Source: Brevibacterium zhoupengii
Lineage (GTDB): Bacteria > Actinomycetota > Actinomycetes > Actinomycetales > Brevibacteriaceae
Length of the DNA: 64,000 bases
Assembly (NCBI RefSeq): GCF_021117425.1
Contig: NZ_CP088298.1
Span: 3,596,001-3,660,000, forward strand
Reading direction: 5' to 3'
The translations under genes were made by a program, and so were the position numbers. Under the pieces are notes generated by a model. It saw only the letters and a list, made by a program, of their open reading frames with translations. It was not told the DNA's origin and made no database searches. Numbering within the stretch: the stretch's first letter is position 1; each line of letters begins with the position of its first letter. Positions 36,312-45,715 of the stretch are shown in pieces.

Positions 36312-37172
36312 TCAGCCCTTGAACTCGCCGGTGGCCTTGAGGATCTCCAAGGTCAGCGCCTGCGGGTCGCTGGTCTTGTCGGTCTGCTTGCCGTTGATGA
36401 GCACCCATGGAGTGGCTTCCACTCCGCTGTCGAGGGCTTCCTTCGAGGACTTGTCAACGAAGTCCTTGAACGACTGGTCCGTGACGCAGCTCTCGACGGT
36501 CTGCTCGGGGTCGGACGTGAGCTTCTTCGAGGTGTCGACACCGGCCTCTTCGGCAACCTTGAGCAGCTCTTCATCGGTGCGGCCGTTGCCCTGCTCTTCG
36601 GGCTGCTGAGCATACATTGCGGGGAAGAAGTCCCGGACGGTTTCGGGCTGGGAGTCGATGACGCAGGCCGCGAGGTTGGCGGAGCGGGTCGAATACTCAT
36701 TGCCGCTGGACATCCGGTCGAGGATCGACACCGGCTTGTACTCGAGCACGATCGAACCTTCGTCGGCCAGTTTCTCCAGAGTCGGAGTATTGGCTTCTTC
36801 GAATGCCTTGCAGCCAGGGCACTGGAAGTCGAGGTAGACGGTCACAGTTGCGGCATTGTCCTTGGCACCGGCTTCGGCAGGGGTCGGCAGGTCCGACTCT
36901 TCACCGTCGGGCATCTGCTTCGGCTGCACCACTTCGCCGTCTTTGGCCATGCTGACACCGTTGGCGACGTAGTTGGCCGGGGTGATGCCCGGTTTGCTCT
37001 GCTGGAAGATGAGAACACCGACGACTGCGGCCACGACGACCACGACGACGCCGATCCCCACGTAGAGGATCGTCTTAGCGGTCTTCTCCTTCTTGGCCTG
37101 AGCCGCTGCGATCTGACGCGCGTTCTCACGTGCTTGGTTGCGCCGATTGTCACCGGAATTGTTCTTCGCCAT
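36312..37172 (-). CDS. Membrane-anchored DsbA-like thioredoxin-fold protein
   Basis: A 286-residue protein: basic cytoplasmic tail, one membrane helix (about 35-56) and an extracytoplasmic DsbA-type thioredoxin domain with active site C118-P-G-C121 (YLDFQCPGCKAF) and the cis-Pro region VEATPWVLINGK. It probably makes or repairs disulfides in exported proteins. Shine-Dalgarno GAGGAA lies 4 nt upstream. It sits between tRNA-Thr and the Ser/Thr kinase. An additional Cys pair (AACVIDSQ and ESCVTD) may form a structural disulfide, as in mycobacterial DsbA-like proteins. Confidence 0.92.
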   Translation of the reverse strand: MAKNNSGDNRRNQARENARQIAAAQAKKEKTAKTILYVGIGVVVVVVAAVVGVLIFQQSKPGITPANYVANGVSMAKDGEVVQPKQMPDGEESDLPTPAEAGAKDNAATVTVYLDFQCPGCKAFEEANTPTLEKLADEGSIVLEYKPVSILDRMSSGNEYSTRSANLAACVIDSQPETVRDFFPAMYAQQPEEQGNGRTDEELLKVAEEAGVDTSKKLTSDPEQTVESCVTDQSFKDFVDKSSKEALDSGVEATPWVLINGKQTDKTSDPQALTLEILKATGEFKG

Positions 37173-37306
37173 TGTTCCTCACGTTGCGATCGTCTGACGT
37201 CGGCCCGGCCTCGGACCGTGGGGAATCGGGTCGACATACGAGTCCCGACCGTCCCACCTTACCCAAACAGGTGGTGGCCCGACTCCCAGTGAAATTCAAG
37301 AATCAA

Positions 37307-39361
37307 CTACACCGGGTCCGGAAGATAGGTGAATGGGTTCGTCGTCAGCGGCCACCAGGACATCCCGGCTCCGGACTGAACAGCCATGATGCCGATGATG
37401 ATGAGGAGCGCAATCGCCGACAGCGTGATGAGCCGACCCAGGTGGTTGCGTGTCACTCCGGAGACCATGAGCCGTGATCCGTAGCGCAGACTGCCCGCGC
37501 CGGGTCCCAGCCACAGCACGAGGGCACCCGCGGCGCCGGCCGCCCACACCGACCACTGCTCCGAGTACCCGCTGGGTACGATTCCCGCGATGTCGAGTCG
37601 GGTCAGCACGAGCATCGCGACTCCCGCAATCGCCGGCAGGATGAGGGTCGCGATCGAGGTCAGCACCGAAGCCAGGAACGCGGCCGGCGCCGAGGCGAGT
37701 GAGCGGAGGAATCCTCTGCGCTCGACTCCGCGTTCGAACCGGTGCTTCTGGGCCTTGCGGTCCAATCGTGTGCCGGTCCGCGCCAGGATCGACCACAGGA
37801 ACACGAGGAGTGTGACGAGCAGCGGCCCCAACGGCATGATCGTGATGGCCAGCAGGATGAGGCCGAAGACCACCCACCCGCCGGTCCGGATCGTCCGGTA
37901 GGTCATCGGTGCCCAACCATAGCCAGGCTGGCCCGGCTGGCCAGGTCGGCTCTGCTGTCCTGCCTGGACTCCGGTGCCGTTGGGATCGGGTCGGGCAGTC
38001 CCCTGACCCGCTGGTGGTCCGCCGCGAGCAGCAGGTGGTCCGCCGAGTCCATACCCGGCCCCGCCGAGGTTGGTCCCGGCCATCGCTGAACCGGGAGCGG
38101 CTTGGATGCCGCCGTTGGGGTTGCGCACGGGAGGTGCGGTGCCCCGGTTCATCGGGCCTGGGGCCATTGTGGGCGGACTCCCCTGCCCACCGGGCATCAT
38201 CCCGGAGCGGGCCTGTGGCTGCTGACCTTGCACCTGTTGGCCCTGCGGTCGCTGGTCTTGCCCTGGTTGGCCTTGTGGGGAGTAGCCCTGCTGCGGGTTC
38301 GTCCCGCCGGGACCCGACTCCTGGTAACCGCCGCGAGGTGAGCCATGTCCGGTTGCGCCATAGCCTGAACCGTCGTATCCGGCAGCACCGTAGCCCGCAG
38401 CTGCGCCCGCTGCGGCACCACCGGCGGCAGCGCCTGCAGCGCCGAAGGCTGCGGGTCCGCCGTAGCCTGGCCCACTGCTTCCACCGCCGTCGACTGCGGG
38501 CATCCGCGCCGTACCCGTCGGGGAAGCCTGATTTGCGGTCCCGGCTGCGGGACCGGATCCCAGCTGCGGTTCGCGTCCGGATTCGATGTCGACGAGGGCA
38601 TCGAGGATCATCTGGCCGCTCGGCCTGCGTTCGGGCTTCGGGTCGAGGCAGGCCGCGATGAGGGGAACGAAGTTGCGGGGCGCATTGTCGAGATCGAACT
38701 TGCCCATGGCCACTCGCCCCAGCACAGCTTCGAGGGGCCCCGAACCATAGGGATTGCGGCCGGTGGCGGCGTAGGCCATGGTTGCGGCCCAACCCCACCA
38801 GTCGGTCTTCTCGCTCGAAGTCTTGCCATCGGCGATCTCCGGTGACAGATACCCGGGTGTTCCCATCACGAGGCCGGTCGCGGTCACTCGCACTTCGTCG
38901 GCGACCTGGGCGATGCCGAAGTCGATGACCATCGGTTCGCCGTCCATGATCATGACGTTCGCGGGTTTGAGGTCGCGGTGGATGACACCGGATTCGTGCA
39001 CGGCGTTGAGGGCGTCGAGGAGGGCGTGGCCGAAATGGACGAGCTCATCCTCGGCGAAGGGACCGTGGTCCCTGACATCATCGGACAACGTCTGCCCATC
39101 GACGAACTCGGTGATGATGAAGGGCTGCGAGGATTCGAGCTCCGCGTCGAGCACCTCGGCGATTCGGGGATGTTTGATCCTCCGCAGCGTCCTGACCTCG
39201 CGTCCGAGGCGTTTGCGCGCGGTCTCATCATTGGCGATATGGGGGTGGAGAACCTTGACGGCGACAGGGTTGTTTCCGCCGTCGACACCGAGATAGACGA
39301 CACCCATGCCGCCCGAGCCGAGCTCCTCGATGAGGCGGTAGCCTCCCAGATCCTGATCCAT
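37307..39361 (-). CDS. Membrane-bound Ser/Thr protein kinase
   Basis: A 684-residue eukaryotic-type kinase. Catalytic domain about 8-270: Gly loop GSGGMGVVY, K36, HRDLKPAN with D130, and DFGIAQ with D147. The middle (about 285-480) is a Gly/Gln/Pro-rich low-complexity linker, and the C-terminus has about five membrane helices rather than the single helix plus sensor domain of PknB. No PASTA repeats. The start at 39361 follows GGGAGGG by 3 nt; the annotated-length frame to 39412 is not supported. Divergent from otsA. Likely senses membrane or intracellular signals; substrates unknown. Confidence 0.92.
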   Translation of the reverse strand: MDQDLGGYRLIEELGSGGMGVVYLGVDGGNNPVAVKVLHPHIANDETARKRLGREVRTLRRIKHPRIAEVLDAELESSQPFIITEFVDGQTLSDDVRDHGPFAEDELVHFGHALLDALNAVHESGVIHRDLKPANVMIMDGEPMVIDFGIAQVADEVRVTATGLVMGTPGYLSPEIADGKTSSEKTDWWGWAATMAYAATGRNPYGSGPLEAVLGRVAMGKFDLDNAPRNFVPLIAACLDPKPERRPSGQMILDALVDIESGREPQLGSGPAAGTANQASPTGTARMPAVDGGGSSGPGYGGPAAFGAAGAAAGGAAAGAAAGYGAAGYDGSGYGATGHGSPRGGYQESGPGGTNPQQGYSPQGQPGQDQRPQGQQVQGQQPQARSGMMPGGQGSPPTMAPGPMNRGTAPPVRNPNGGIQAAPGSAMAGTNLGGAGYGLGGPPAARGGPPAGQGTARPDPNGTGVQAGQQSRPGQPGQPGYGWAPMTYRTIRTGGWVVFGLILLAITIMPLGPLLVTLLVFLWSILARTGTRLDRKAQKHRFERGVERRGFLRSLASAPAAFLASVLTSIATLILPAIAGVAMLVLTRLDIAGIVPSGYSEQWSVWAAGAAGALVLWLGPGAGSLRYGSRLMVSGVTRNHLGRLITLSAIALLIIIGIMAVQSGAGMSWWPLTTNPFTYLPDPV

Positions 39362-39426
39362 CACCCTCCCAAGCGTAGTCGAGCGAGTACAGTTCGTTCC
39401 AAGGACCGACACAGGAGGAGGCGCAG

Positions 39427-41040
39427 ATGAACACCGTCAACTCTGCCGAAACCACTACCGCATCTCCGTATGGCGACAGCGATTTCGTTGTTGTCGCGAA
39501 CCGACTGCCCGTGGACCGTGACCCCGCCGAGACAAGCCAAGGATGGCGTACCTCACCTGGGGGTTTGGTCACGGCTGTGGCTCCGGTGATGAAGTCTCAG
39601 GAGGGTGCGTGGATCGGCTGGACAGGTGTGCCCGATGTTGATTTCGACCCGTTCACCATCGACGGCATGCATCTGGTTCCCGTCACCCTCACGAGTGAGG
39701 ATGTCCTCAAATATTATGAAGGATTCTCCAATGCAACTCTCTGGCCCCTCTATCACGATGTGATCGTTCCTCCCGAGTTCCACCGCACCTGGTGGGACTC
39801 GTATGTGCGAGTCAATGAGCGCTTCGCGGCCAAGGTCGCCGAGGTGGCTGCCGAGGGGGCGACCGTCTGGGTCCATGACTATCAGCTCCAGTTGGTTCCA
39901 CAGCTGGTGCGACGGATGCGACCGGACCTGGCGATCGGGTTCTTCAACCACATTCCCTTCCCGCCGTTCGAGCTCTTCGCGCAGCTGCCCTGGCGCGATG
40001 AGATCCTGCGTGGACTCCTCGGCGCGGACCTCGTCGGATTCCAGCGTCCGGCCGATGCTGCGAACTTCCGACGTGCTGTTCGCGGGCGTCTCAACTTCAC
40101 GACGAAGGGCTCAACCGTCAACGTCCCGGCAGGTGACTTCCTGCCGGAGCACATCGTGCGTGCCGAGGCCTTCCCCATCTCCATCGACACCCCGTACCTC
40201 GAGGAGCTGGCGCGTGATCCGAAGATCATCGAGCGAGCCCGGCAGATCCGCGAAGAGGTCGGCAATCCGAAGGTCGTCATGCTCGGCGTCGATCGGATGG
40301 ACTATACGAAGGGCATCCGCCACCGTCTCAAGGCGTTCGGGGAGCTGCTGGCCGAAGGCAAGCTCGACGTCGAGGATGTCGTCCTGATCCAGATCGCGAC
40401 CCCGTCGCGGGAGCGACTCGAGCAGTACAAGATCATCCGTCATGATGTGGAGCTGACAGTCGGGCGGATCAACGGCGAACAGGCCGAGGTCGGGTCCATC
40501 GCCGTCCACTACCTCCACCACTCGTATCCGCGCGATGAGATGACGGCGTTCTTCCTCGCCGCCGACGTCATGCTCGTGACCGCCCTGCGCGACGGGATGA
40601 ACCTCGTAGCCAAGGAGTATGTGGCCTGCCGCAGACGTGATGACGGGGCTCTCGTACTCTCCGAGTTCACCGGTGCCGCCGACCAGCTCAAGGGCGCTGT
40701 GATGGTCAACCCGCACGACATCGGCGACCTCAAGGCCGGGATCCTCGACGCCGTGCAGATGGATGAGAAGACGGGTTCACGGCGGATGAAGCAGATGCGC
40801 AAGAAGGTCGCTACGGACACCGTGAGCATCTGGTCGAAGAAGTTCCTCGCCGAGCTCGAGGCCATCCACACGAACCCGGAGGCGATCATCCCCGACCGAC
40901 CCGCCGCCCTGCCCGAGCGGTCGACGACGGCTTCGGATCGACTCACCTCCGCTGTTGACGCACGGACTACCAGCGGCGACTCACATGCCTCCAACGCGAC
41001 ATCCGCGTCCGCATCTGCACCTGGTGAGGATCGTCAGTGA
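39427..41040 (+). CDS. otsA: Trehalose-6-phosphate synthase
   Basis: A 537-residue GT20 glycosyltransferase that joins UDP-/ADP-glucose and glucose-6-phosphate to make trehalose-6-phosphate. Motifs: VVANRLPVDRD with GGLVTAV, WVHDYQLQLVP, FFNHIPFPPFELF, GVDRMDYTKGIRHRL and EYVACRR...LVLSEFTGAA. Shine-Dalgarno AGGAGG lies 5 nt before the ATG. The C-terminal 60 residues are Thr/Ser/Ala-rich and dispensable-looking. The stop overlaps the otsB start (GTGA), so both trehalose enzymes are made together. Confidence 0.97.
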   Translation: MNTVNSAETTTASPYGDSDFVVVANRLPVDRDPAETSQGWRTSPGGLVTAVAPVMKSQEGAWIGWTGVPDVDFDPFTIDGMHLVPVTLTSEDVLKYYEGFSNATLWPLYHDVIVPPEFHRTWWDSYVRVNERFAAKVAEVAAEGATVWVHDYQLQLVPQLVRRMRPDLAIGFFNHIPFPPFELFAQLPWRDEILRGLLGADLVGFQRPADAANFRRAVRGRLNFTTKGSTVNVPAGDFLPEHIVRAEAFPISIDTPYLEELARDPKIIERARQIREEVGNPKVVMLGVDRMDYTKGIRHRLKAFGELLAEGKLDVEDVVLIQIATPSRERLEQYKIIRHDVELTVGRINGEQAEVGSIAVHYLHHSYPRDEMTAFFLAADVMLVTALRDGMNLVAKEYVACRRRDDGALVLSEFTGAADQLKGAVMVNPHDIGDLKAGILDAVQMDEKTGSRRMKQMRKKVATDTVSIWSKKFLAELEAIHTNPEAIIPDRPAALPERSTTASDRLTSAVDARTTSGDSHASNATSASASAPGEDRQ

Positions 41041-41957
41041 CAGCGGATTCGTCACCACAGTTCACTCCCGAATACACTCCGGCGGATGCCCTCGACCTCA
41101 GGCAGCTCACCGGCGCCGATTCAGCTCTCATCGCCCTCGACTTCGACGGTGTCCTCGCCCCGCTCCAGGACAATCCCGAGCTGTCCCAGATACTCCCGGA
41201 ATCGGCGCAGGCGATCACTGCCCTCAGCGTCCTGCCTGCGACTCGGGTGGCCCTGGTCTCCGGGCGCGACGTCACCACCTTGCGCCGGCTTGCCGACCCG
41301 CCGGCGCACGTATGGCTGGTCGGTTCGCACGGCGCCGAGGTGGACCTGGACTCCTCGTCTTCACCTGAGGTGTCGATGACGTCGCCCGAGGTCAGCGCCG
41401 AGGAACAGCAGATGCTCACCGCCATCGACGCCCACATCGAATCCTTCGAACTCGACCTGTCCGCGGGGTCAGGCTCGGAGGTACGGTCGGTCTCGGACAT
41501 ACGGACAGGGTCGGACATGCCGTCGGGGTCGGATACCGAGGTCAGGGTGGAGCGGAAGCCGTTCTCACGTACGGTGCACACGCGCGGCCTCGATGAGGAA
41601 TTCGCGTCCGCACTGCACGCCCATGTCATCGCCGTGCAGGCCGAATATCCCGGGATCCGCGTCATCGAGGGCCACGACATCACCGAACTTGCGGTGAAGA
41701 CCGCGACGAAAGGTGATGGACTGCGGACCCTCATTTCCGTCGGGACACCGTCGGCGGTTGTCTACCTCGGTGACGATGTGACCGACGAGGATGCCTTCGC
41801 CGAACTCGAGAACCTGACCACAGGCCTGAGCATCAAGGTCGGGCCCGGACCGACTCGCGCACCCTGGCGCATCAAGGGCCCCGATGCGGTCGCCGAACTT
41901 CTCACCCGCCTGGCGAACGAGCGCCGCGCACAGGTGGCACACCTGCCCCAGCCTTGA
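41037..41957 (+). CDS. otsB: Trehalose-6-phosphate phosphatase
   Basis: A 306-residue HAD-superfamily phosphatase that converts trehalose-6-phosphate to trehalose. Motif I ALDFDGVLAPL (nucleophile Asp; Val instead of the usual Thr), VSGRDV, VGSHGAE and motif IV YLGDDVTDEDAF are present. A Ser/Gly/Asp-repeat insert (about 140-165) with repeated GSD-like units interrupts the cap region and looks like a recent expansion. The start is GTG overlapping the otsA stop. Trehalose is an osmoprotectant and precursor of envelope glycolipids in actinobacteria. Confidence 0.95.
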   Translation: MTADSSPQFTPEYTPADALDLRQLTGADSALIALDFDGVLAPLQDNPELSQILPESAQAITALSVLPATRVALVSGRDVTTLRRLADPPAHVWLVGSHGAEVDLDSSSSPEVSMTSPEVSAEEQQMLTAIDAHIESFELDLSAGSGSEVRSVSDIRTGSDMPSGSDTEVRVERKPFSRTVHTRGLDEEFASALHAHVIAVQAEYPGIRVIEGHDITELAVKTATKGDGLRTLISVGTPSAVVYLGDDVTDEDAFAELENLTTGLSIKVGPGPTRAPWRIKGPDAVAELLTRLANERRAQVAHLPQP

Positions 41958-41981
41958 TGGAGTCTCGGCTCAGGGGCCATC

Positions 41982-42065
41982 TCGTCCTCGGTGGACGCCC
42001 TGCCAGCGTCATGTGAGGCTCGGTCGTCCTCGGCTCACGCCCTGTCAGCGTCGCTGTGGAGGTAC
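41982..42065. repeat. Two-copy 42-bp direct repeat after otsB
   Basis: Two imperfect 42-bp copies start with the identical TCGTCCTCGG (41982 and 42024) and share most of the next 25 bp. The second copy reaches into the 3' end of the LacI-type gene. Origin unknown; likely slippage duplication. Confidence 0.6.
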
Positions 42066-43130
42066 TGCACTGGCGCGCAGCACAAGATCCGGTGTCACCG
42101 AATAGTCGATGGCCGCCTCGGTGCCGGGATCGGCCATCATCGCTCTGACCTCGTTGAGCGCGGACACCGCGATCGCTTCCCAGTCGTAGCTGACCTGCGA
42201 CAGCGGCGGAGCGATGACATCGGCATCGGGCATGTCCCCGACCGTGAGCAGGGACAGATCGCGGGGGACGTCGAGGCGAGCGCGGCCGGCGGCCTCGAGG
42301 ATGCCGAAGGACAGCGAGGGTGCACAGGCGATGACGGCGGAGCACTGCTGGCCCAGCAGCTCCTCGGCCGCGGCGACTCCGGCCATGGTGCCGCCGGCGG
42401 CTTCGACGACGGGGGCCTGGTCCCGGGTGGCGGGAATGTGGAGGACCTGGGCGATGGATTTGCGGAACCCGGCGATGCGCACGGCCGCGGCGGAGTCACG
42501 CAGCACGGCGAGCCCGATCCGACGGTGGCCCAGGTGGACGAGGTGCTGCACGGCGGTCGCGATTCCGTCCGTGGCGTCGAGGACGATGCGGGAGATGCCG
42601 TCCGGGTGCCGGGCGTTGGAGACTCTGATCTGCGGCAGGCCACGCTCGGCCAGCTTCGCTGCCAGCTCACCGGCTGCTCCACCGCCGAGGACGATCGCGC
42701 CTTGCACATGCGGCTGGCCCCCGTGCGGGCCGAGCAGCGATTCGGCCAGGGCGTCGGCACGTTCGATCGCGGCTTCCACGTGCACGGCCGCGATCCCTTG
42801 TGCGAAGACCTTGCTGGTCAGAAGCTCGAAGAGTCGCGCATAGGGGTCAACATTCCCGGGCGGCACGGTTGGTTTGACCAAGGCAATCATCTGCCTGGCT
42901 GGTGTATCCCCGGTGCCCGAATCCACGCCGAGGATGGCCAATGCCCGCCTGACCTTGGACAGGGAGCCGGCGGATACCGAGTCGGGGTTGCGCAGCGCCC
43001 GCGAGGCCGTCGCCTTCGATACTCCGGCCGCGTCGGCGATGGCCTCAAGCCCGACATGTTTGTGTTCACCAGGCTCGGGAGTGCTGGGTGTGCCTGGCGA
43101 GCCGAGCGGCGGGTCCACGGACGGGCTCAC
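42045..43130 (-). CDS. LacI-family transcriptional regulator (second of a tandem pair)
   Basis: A 361-residue LacI/GalR protein: N-terminal extension (about 1-28), DNA-binding helix-turn-helix LEAIADAAGVSKATASRALRNPDSVS (about 28-55) and a periplasmic-binding-like effector domain. The GTG start overlaps the stop of the upstream LacI-type gene (GTGA), so the two are co-translated. No sugar transporter or glycosidase is adjacent, so the effector cannot be guessed; control of otsAB next door is possible. Two paralogous LacI genes in one operon could form heteromers. Confidence 0.9.
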   Translation of the reverse strand: MSPSVDPPLGSPGTPSTPEPGEHKHVGLEAIADAAGVSKATASRALRNPDSVSAGSLSKVRRALAILGVDSGTGDTPARQMIALVKPTVPPGNVDPYARLFELLTSKVFAQGIAAVHVEAAIERADALAESLLGPHGGQPHVQGAIVLGGGAAGELAAKLAERGLPQIRVSNARHPDGISRIVLDATDGIATAVQHLVHLGHRRIGLAVLRDSAAAVRIAGFRKSIAQVLHIPATRDQAPVVEAAGGTMAGVAAAEELLGQQCSAVIACAPSLSFGILEAAGRARLDVPRDLSLLTVGDMPDADVIAPPLSQVSYDWEAIAVSALNEVRAMMADPGTEAAIDYSVTPDLVLRASAVPPQRR

Positions 43131-44107
43131 TGTCGTGCCGCCGTCGTTGAGGCGCGGGCAAAGAGTCGGGGACGGAATACCGGCGGGACCGATTGGAGGT
43201 CATCGCCGGAAATCTTCAGGGTCGACAGGGTCGCGGTGACGAGTGCCTGCGAGAGTCCTTCGACATCGATGCCCAGGACGGTGGCCGGCGGGCCGGTGAA
43301 CTTCATCGTCGGCGAGTCCCCGAAGCCCACGATCGACATATCGCGCGGGACCTGCAGGTGCCGGTTGCGCAGACCATGCAGAGCCCCGTGCAGCTGCAGC
43401 GCCGACTGCACGATCACCGCAGTGCAGGTCGCATCCTTGAGATCGAGAACGGCACGCGAACCACCGGAGAAGGACTTCGGAACCTGTGCGATCCAGTCAT
43501 CGAGCCTGACCCCGAAATTGCGTGCGGGATGTTCTGCACGGAAACGCCTGATCAGCTGCACCGCCAGCTCACCACTGTCATTGCAGATGAGACCGATGCG
43601 GCGGTGACCGATGGCCTGGAGATGCTCGAAGGCCGTTGTCATTCCCCCGCCGAGGTCGAGGCGGGCTGCGATGATGTCGCCGCTGACATCGTCGGAGTCC
43701 ACCGCCGACTGTTCATCGACGCGGATGCAGGGGATCTCGGTGTGCAGGCTCGTCAGCGTCGGAGTCACGAGGGCAACGGCGCCGGCGTCGACGGCGACCT
43801 CAAGTGGGGTGGTCTCGGTCTCGACGGGAGGCCGGGTGATGAGCAGGCCGTGTTCCTGCAGCGCCGTGGCTACCCGGGTACAGACCTGAACCTGCCAGTA
43901 TTCCGGGTTGCCAGGGGCGCTGACGGCAACCAAGCGCCTCAGCGCCTCGTGCAGGAGGGTGGAGCGGGAGTAACCCAGCGCGTCCATTGCCTCGAGCACT
44001 CTGGCTCGAGTCTCCTCGGCGACGGCACCGCGCTTGCCGAGAACACGGGAGACGGTCGCTAAGGACACGCCTGCCCGGGCGGCGACGTCGTCGAGCTTGA
44101 CCTTCAT
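43127..44107 (-). CDS. LacI-family transcriptional regulator (first of a tandem pair)
   Basis: A 326-residue LacI/GalR regulator: MKVKLDDVAARAGVSLATVSRVLGKRG is the helix-turn-helix, followed by the hinge helix and effector domain with GHRRIGLICND and FGDSPTMKF segments. The start at 44107 is decided by this N-terminus and by TAGACT ending 7 nt upstream with no Shine-Dalgarno. It overlaps the second LacI gene downstream by 4 nt. The two differ in sequence and effector pocket, so this is an old duplication rather than a recent one. Confidence 0.9.
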   Translation of the reverse strand: MKVKLDDVAARAGVSLATVSRVLGKRGAVAEETRARVLEAMDALGYSRSTLLHEALRRLVAVSAPGNPEYWQVQVCTRVATALQEHGLLITRPPVETETTPLEVAVDAGAVALVTPTLTSLHTEIPCIRVDEQSAVDSDDVSGDIIAARLDLGGGMTTAFEHLQAIGHRRIGLICNDSGELAVQLIRRFRAEHPARNFGVRLDDWIAQVPKSFSGGSRAVLDLKDATCTAVIVQSALQLHGALHGLRNRHLQVPRDMSIVGFGDSPTMKFTGPPATVLGIDVEGLSQALVTATLSTLKISGDDLQSVPPVFRPRLFARASTTAARQ

Positions 44108-44226
44108 ATCGGGAAGTCTATCGGGGTCGGACAGACTGGGGACCACCTACGGCCCGGTGAGCACCCCGCACCTGGCGGCCACCTCGGCGTGGGTGTCAGC
44201 TGGTGGTGAGCACGGCAACGTCGACC

Positions 44227-45420
44227 TCAGCCGGTTGTCAGTACAGCGGTGAGCTCTCGGTTCAGTGTTCGGCCAAGTACTTGCACCTGCTCATCGAGCA
44301 GGGACTGCGGGAGCGCCCCGGCTTCAGCGAACCAACTGATCCGCACCTCGTGGGCGACCGTTTTCCAGGTGCCGACGACGAAGCCGTTGTGCACGATCGT
44401 GTTCGCGCCGCGTGAGGCCACCGCTCGGCGTGAGGCGGCGATGATTCGGGTATCCGCGGTCCCTGGCCCCAGCAGCCACGGGTCGAAGCTCGGGAGGAAA
44501 AGCAGCGTCTCCACCTGCTGGGTCGAGCGGATGTCGTCGAGGTCTGCGGCCAGGACGAACGCTTCGGATCCGGCCACGGTGACCGGGACGAGTTCGTCGC
44601 CCAGCGCCGTCATCCATTCCTCGAGCTGGGCCCGTCGAACACCGAGGCCCTCCGTGAACCAGTAGTGGAGATTGGCCCGTGTCACCGGCCCGTAGGAGTG
44701 CATGTAGTCCCCCATCGCCTGCACGCCCGCCTCATGTGCAGGCGGCAGACCGGGCCAGGCTGGGTCATCGGCCAACCACCTAAATGTGGCTTGCCCATCT
44801 CGAGTCGGCCCGAAGCAGATGTCTCCCCACCAGTGCAGAGGCTTGTAGAGGCTGTCGGCACCGGCGCCGCTCAGACCGAGCTGCAGATGACTCAGCGTGG
44901 GTTCAGCGAGCACCTGGGTGCTGATCTCCTCGCGTGTTCTGGGGCCGAGCGAACAGGCCCCGTGCACTGCTTCACGCAGGGGCTGCCAGTCGTCGATGCT
45001 GAAGGAAGCCTGTTTCTGAAATCGGGGCGAAGCCCAGATCTTCGTTGCGGCGCGAACGGAGAGCAGGTTCGCGCCGCGGACCGGAGTGAAGAAGTACGAA
45101 CCCCCGCGGAGGGCATAGCTGCGGATGATCGAGGAGTCTTCCTGCGCGGCCGCCAGCACACCGGAAGCCGGTGGAGCGGCGGGGGCCGGCAAACCGTCCC
45201 CGGCCGAGTTCGACGGACAGCCCGCGGACGCTCGCCTGATGCGGATCGCGGCCTCGGCTGAGCGCTCGGGCCAGGCGCGCAGCGCCACCATCCGGTCGAC
45301 CACCTCGGCGACTGCGGAATTCTGTGCCGTCCCGGGTGCCGGCGATGGGTCGTCGGGTGCGGTGGCAAGGCGGTGCCGACCCTGCCGCCACGCCATTGTC
45401 TGGGCCTCATCGAGCTCCAT
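44227..45420 (-). CDS. Winged-helix DNA-binding domain protein (AlkZ/YcaQ-like, HTH_42)
   Basis: A 397-residue protein of the group annotated as winged-helix DNA-binding domain-containing protein, related to the AlkZ/YcaQ DNA glycosylases that unhook crosslinks and bulky alkyl lesions. Seen: RGGSYFFTPVRGANLLSVRAA, a central HWWGDICFGPTRDG, YGPVTRANLHYWF and a C-terminal FDPWLLG...ANTIVHNGFVVGTWK. The catalytic QxQ or QxR motif of AlkZ/AlkX is not evident, so glycosylase activity is uncertain. TATTCT ends 6 nt before the ATG (leaderless). Confidence 0.8.
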   Translation of the reverse strand: MELDEAQTMAWRQGRHRLATAPDDPSPAPGTAQNSAVAEVVDRMVALRAWPERSAEAAIRIRRASAGCPSNSAGDGLPAPAAPPASGVLAAAQEDSSIIRSYALRGGSYFFTPVRGANLLSVRAATKIWASPRFQKQASFSIDDWQPLREAVHGACSLGPRTREEISTQVLAEPTLSHLQLGLSGAGADSLYKPLHWWGDICFGPTRDGQATFRWLADDPAWPGLPPAHEAGVQAMGDYMHSYGPVTRANLHYWFTEGLGVRRAQLEEWMTALGDELVPVTVAGSEAFVLAADLDDIRSTQQVETLLFLPSFDPWLLGPGTADTRIIAASRRAVASRGANTIVHNGFVVGTWKTVAHEVRISWFAEAGALPQSLLDEQVQVLGRTLNRELTAVLTTG

Positions 45421-45715
45421 CAGCTCAGAATACGCTTCACCCCCGCTGACGACACGCCGTTGTCACAAACTATCTTGTCGAACTGAGGTGTTGCCTGCCG
45501 GACGGTCAGAAAGTGTTGAGCAATCGTGAGATCCGCGGTTTCTCACCCAGGTTTCGCCCAGATGCGCGCCCGCGCGCTGGCACAGTGCTGAGAATCACTC
45601 TACGCAATGTCGAATTGACTGTCACCGGGCGCAGTCGACGGCTTAGGATGAGGATGACTGAGCATCCCCGCCAGGTCACCGACGACCAGCTGCTCACGAA
45701 TTTTTAGGAGGAAAC

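Noticed and set aside
36153..37292. 379-residue frame opposite the DsbA-like gene
   Set aside because: Antisense shadow; the minus-strand gene has a clear CPGC thioredoxin domain and Shine-Dalgarno.
45513..45707. 64-residue frame before the degenerate ABC ATPase
   Set aside because: No Shine-Dalgarno, no conserved pattern, and the frame ends inside the ATPase leader; the region looks like promoter DNA.
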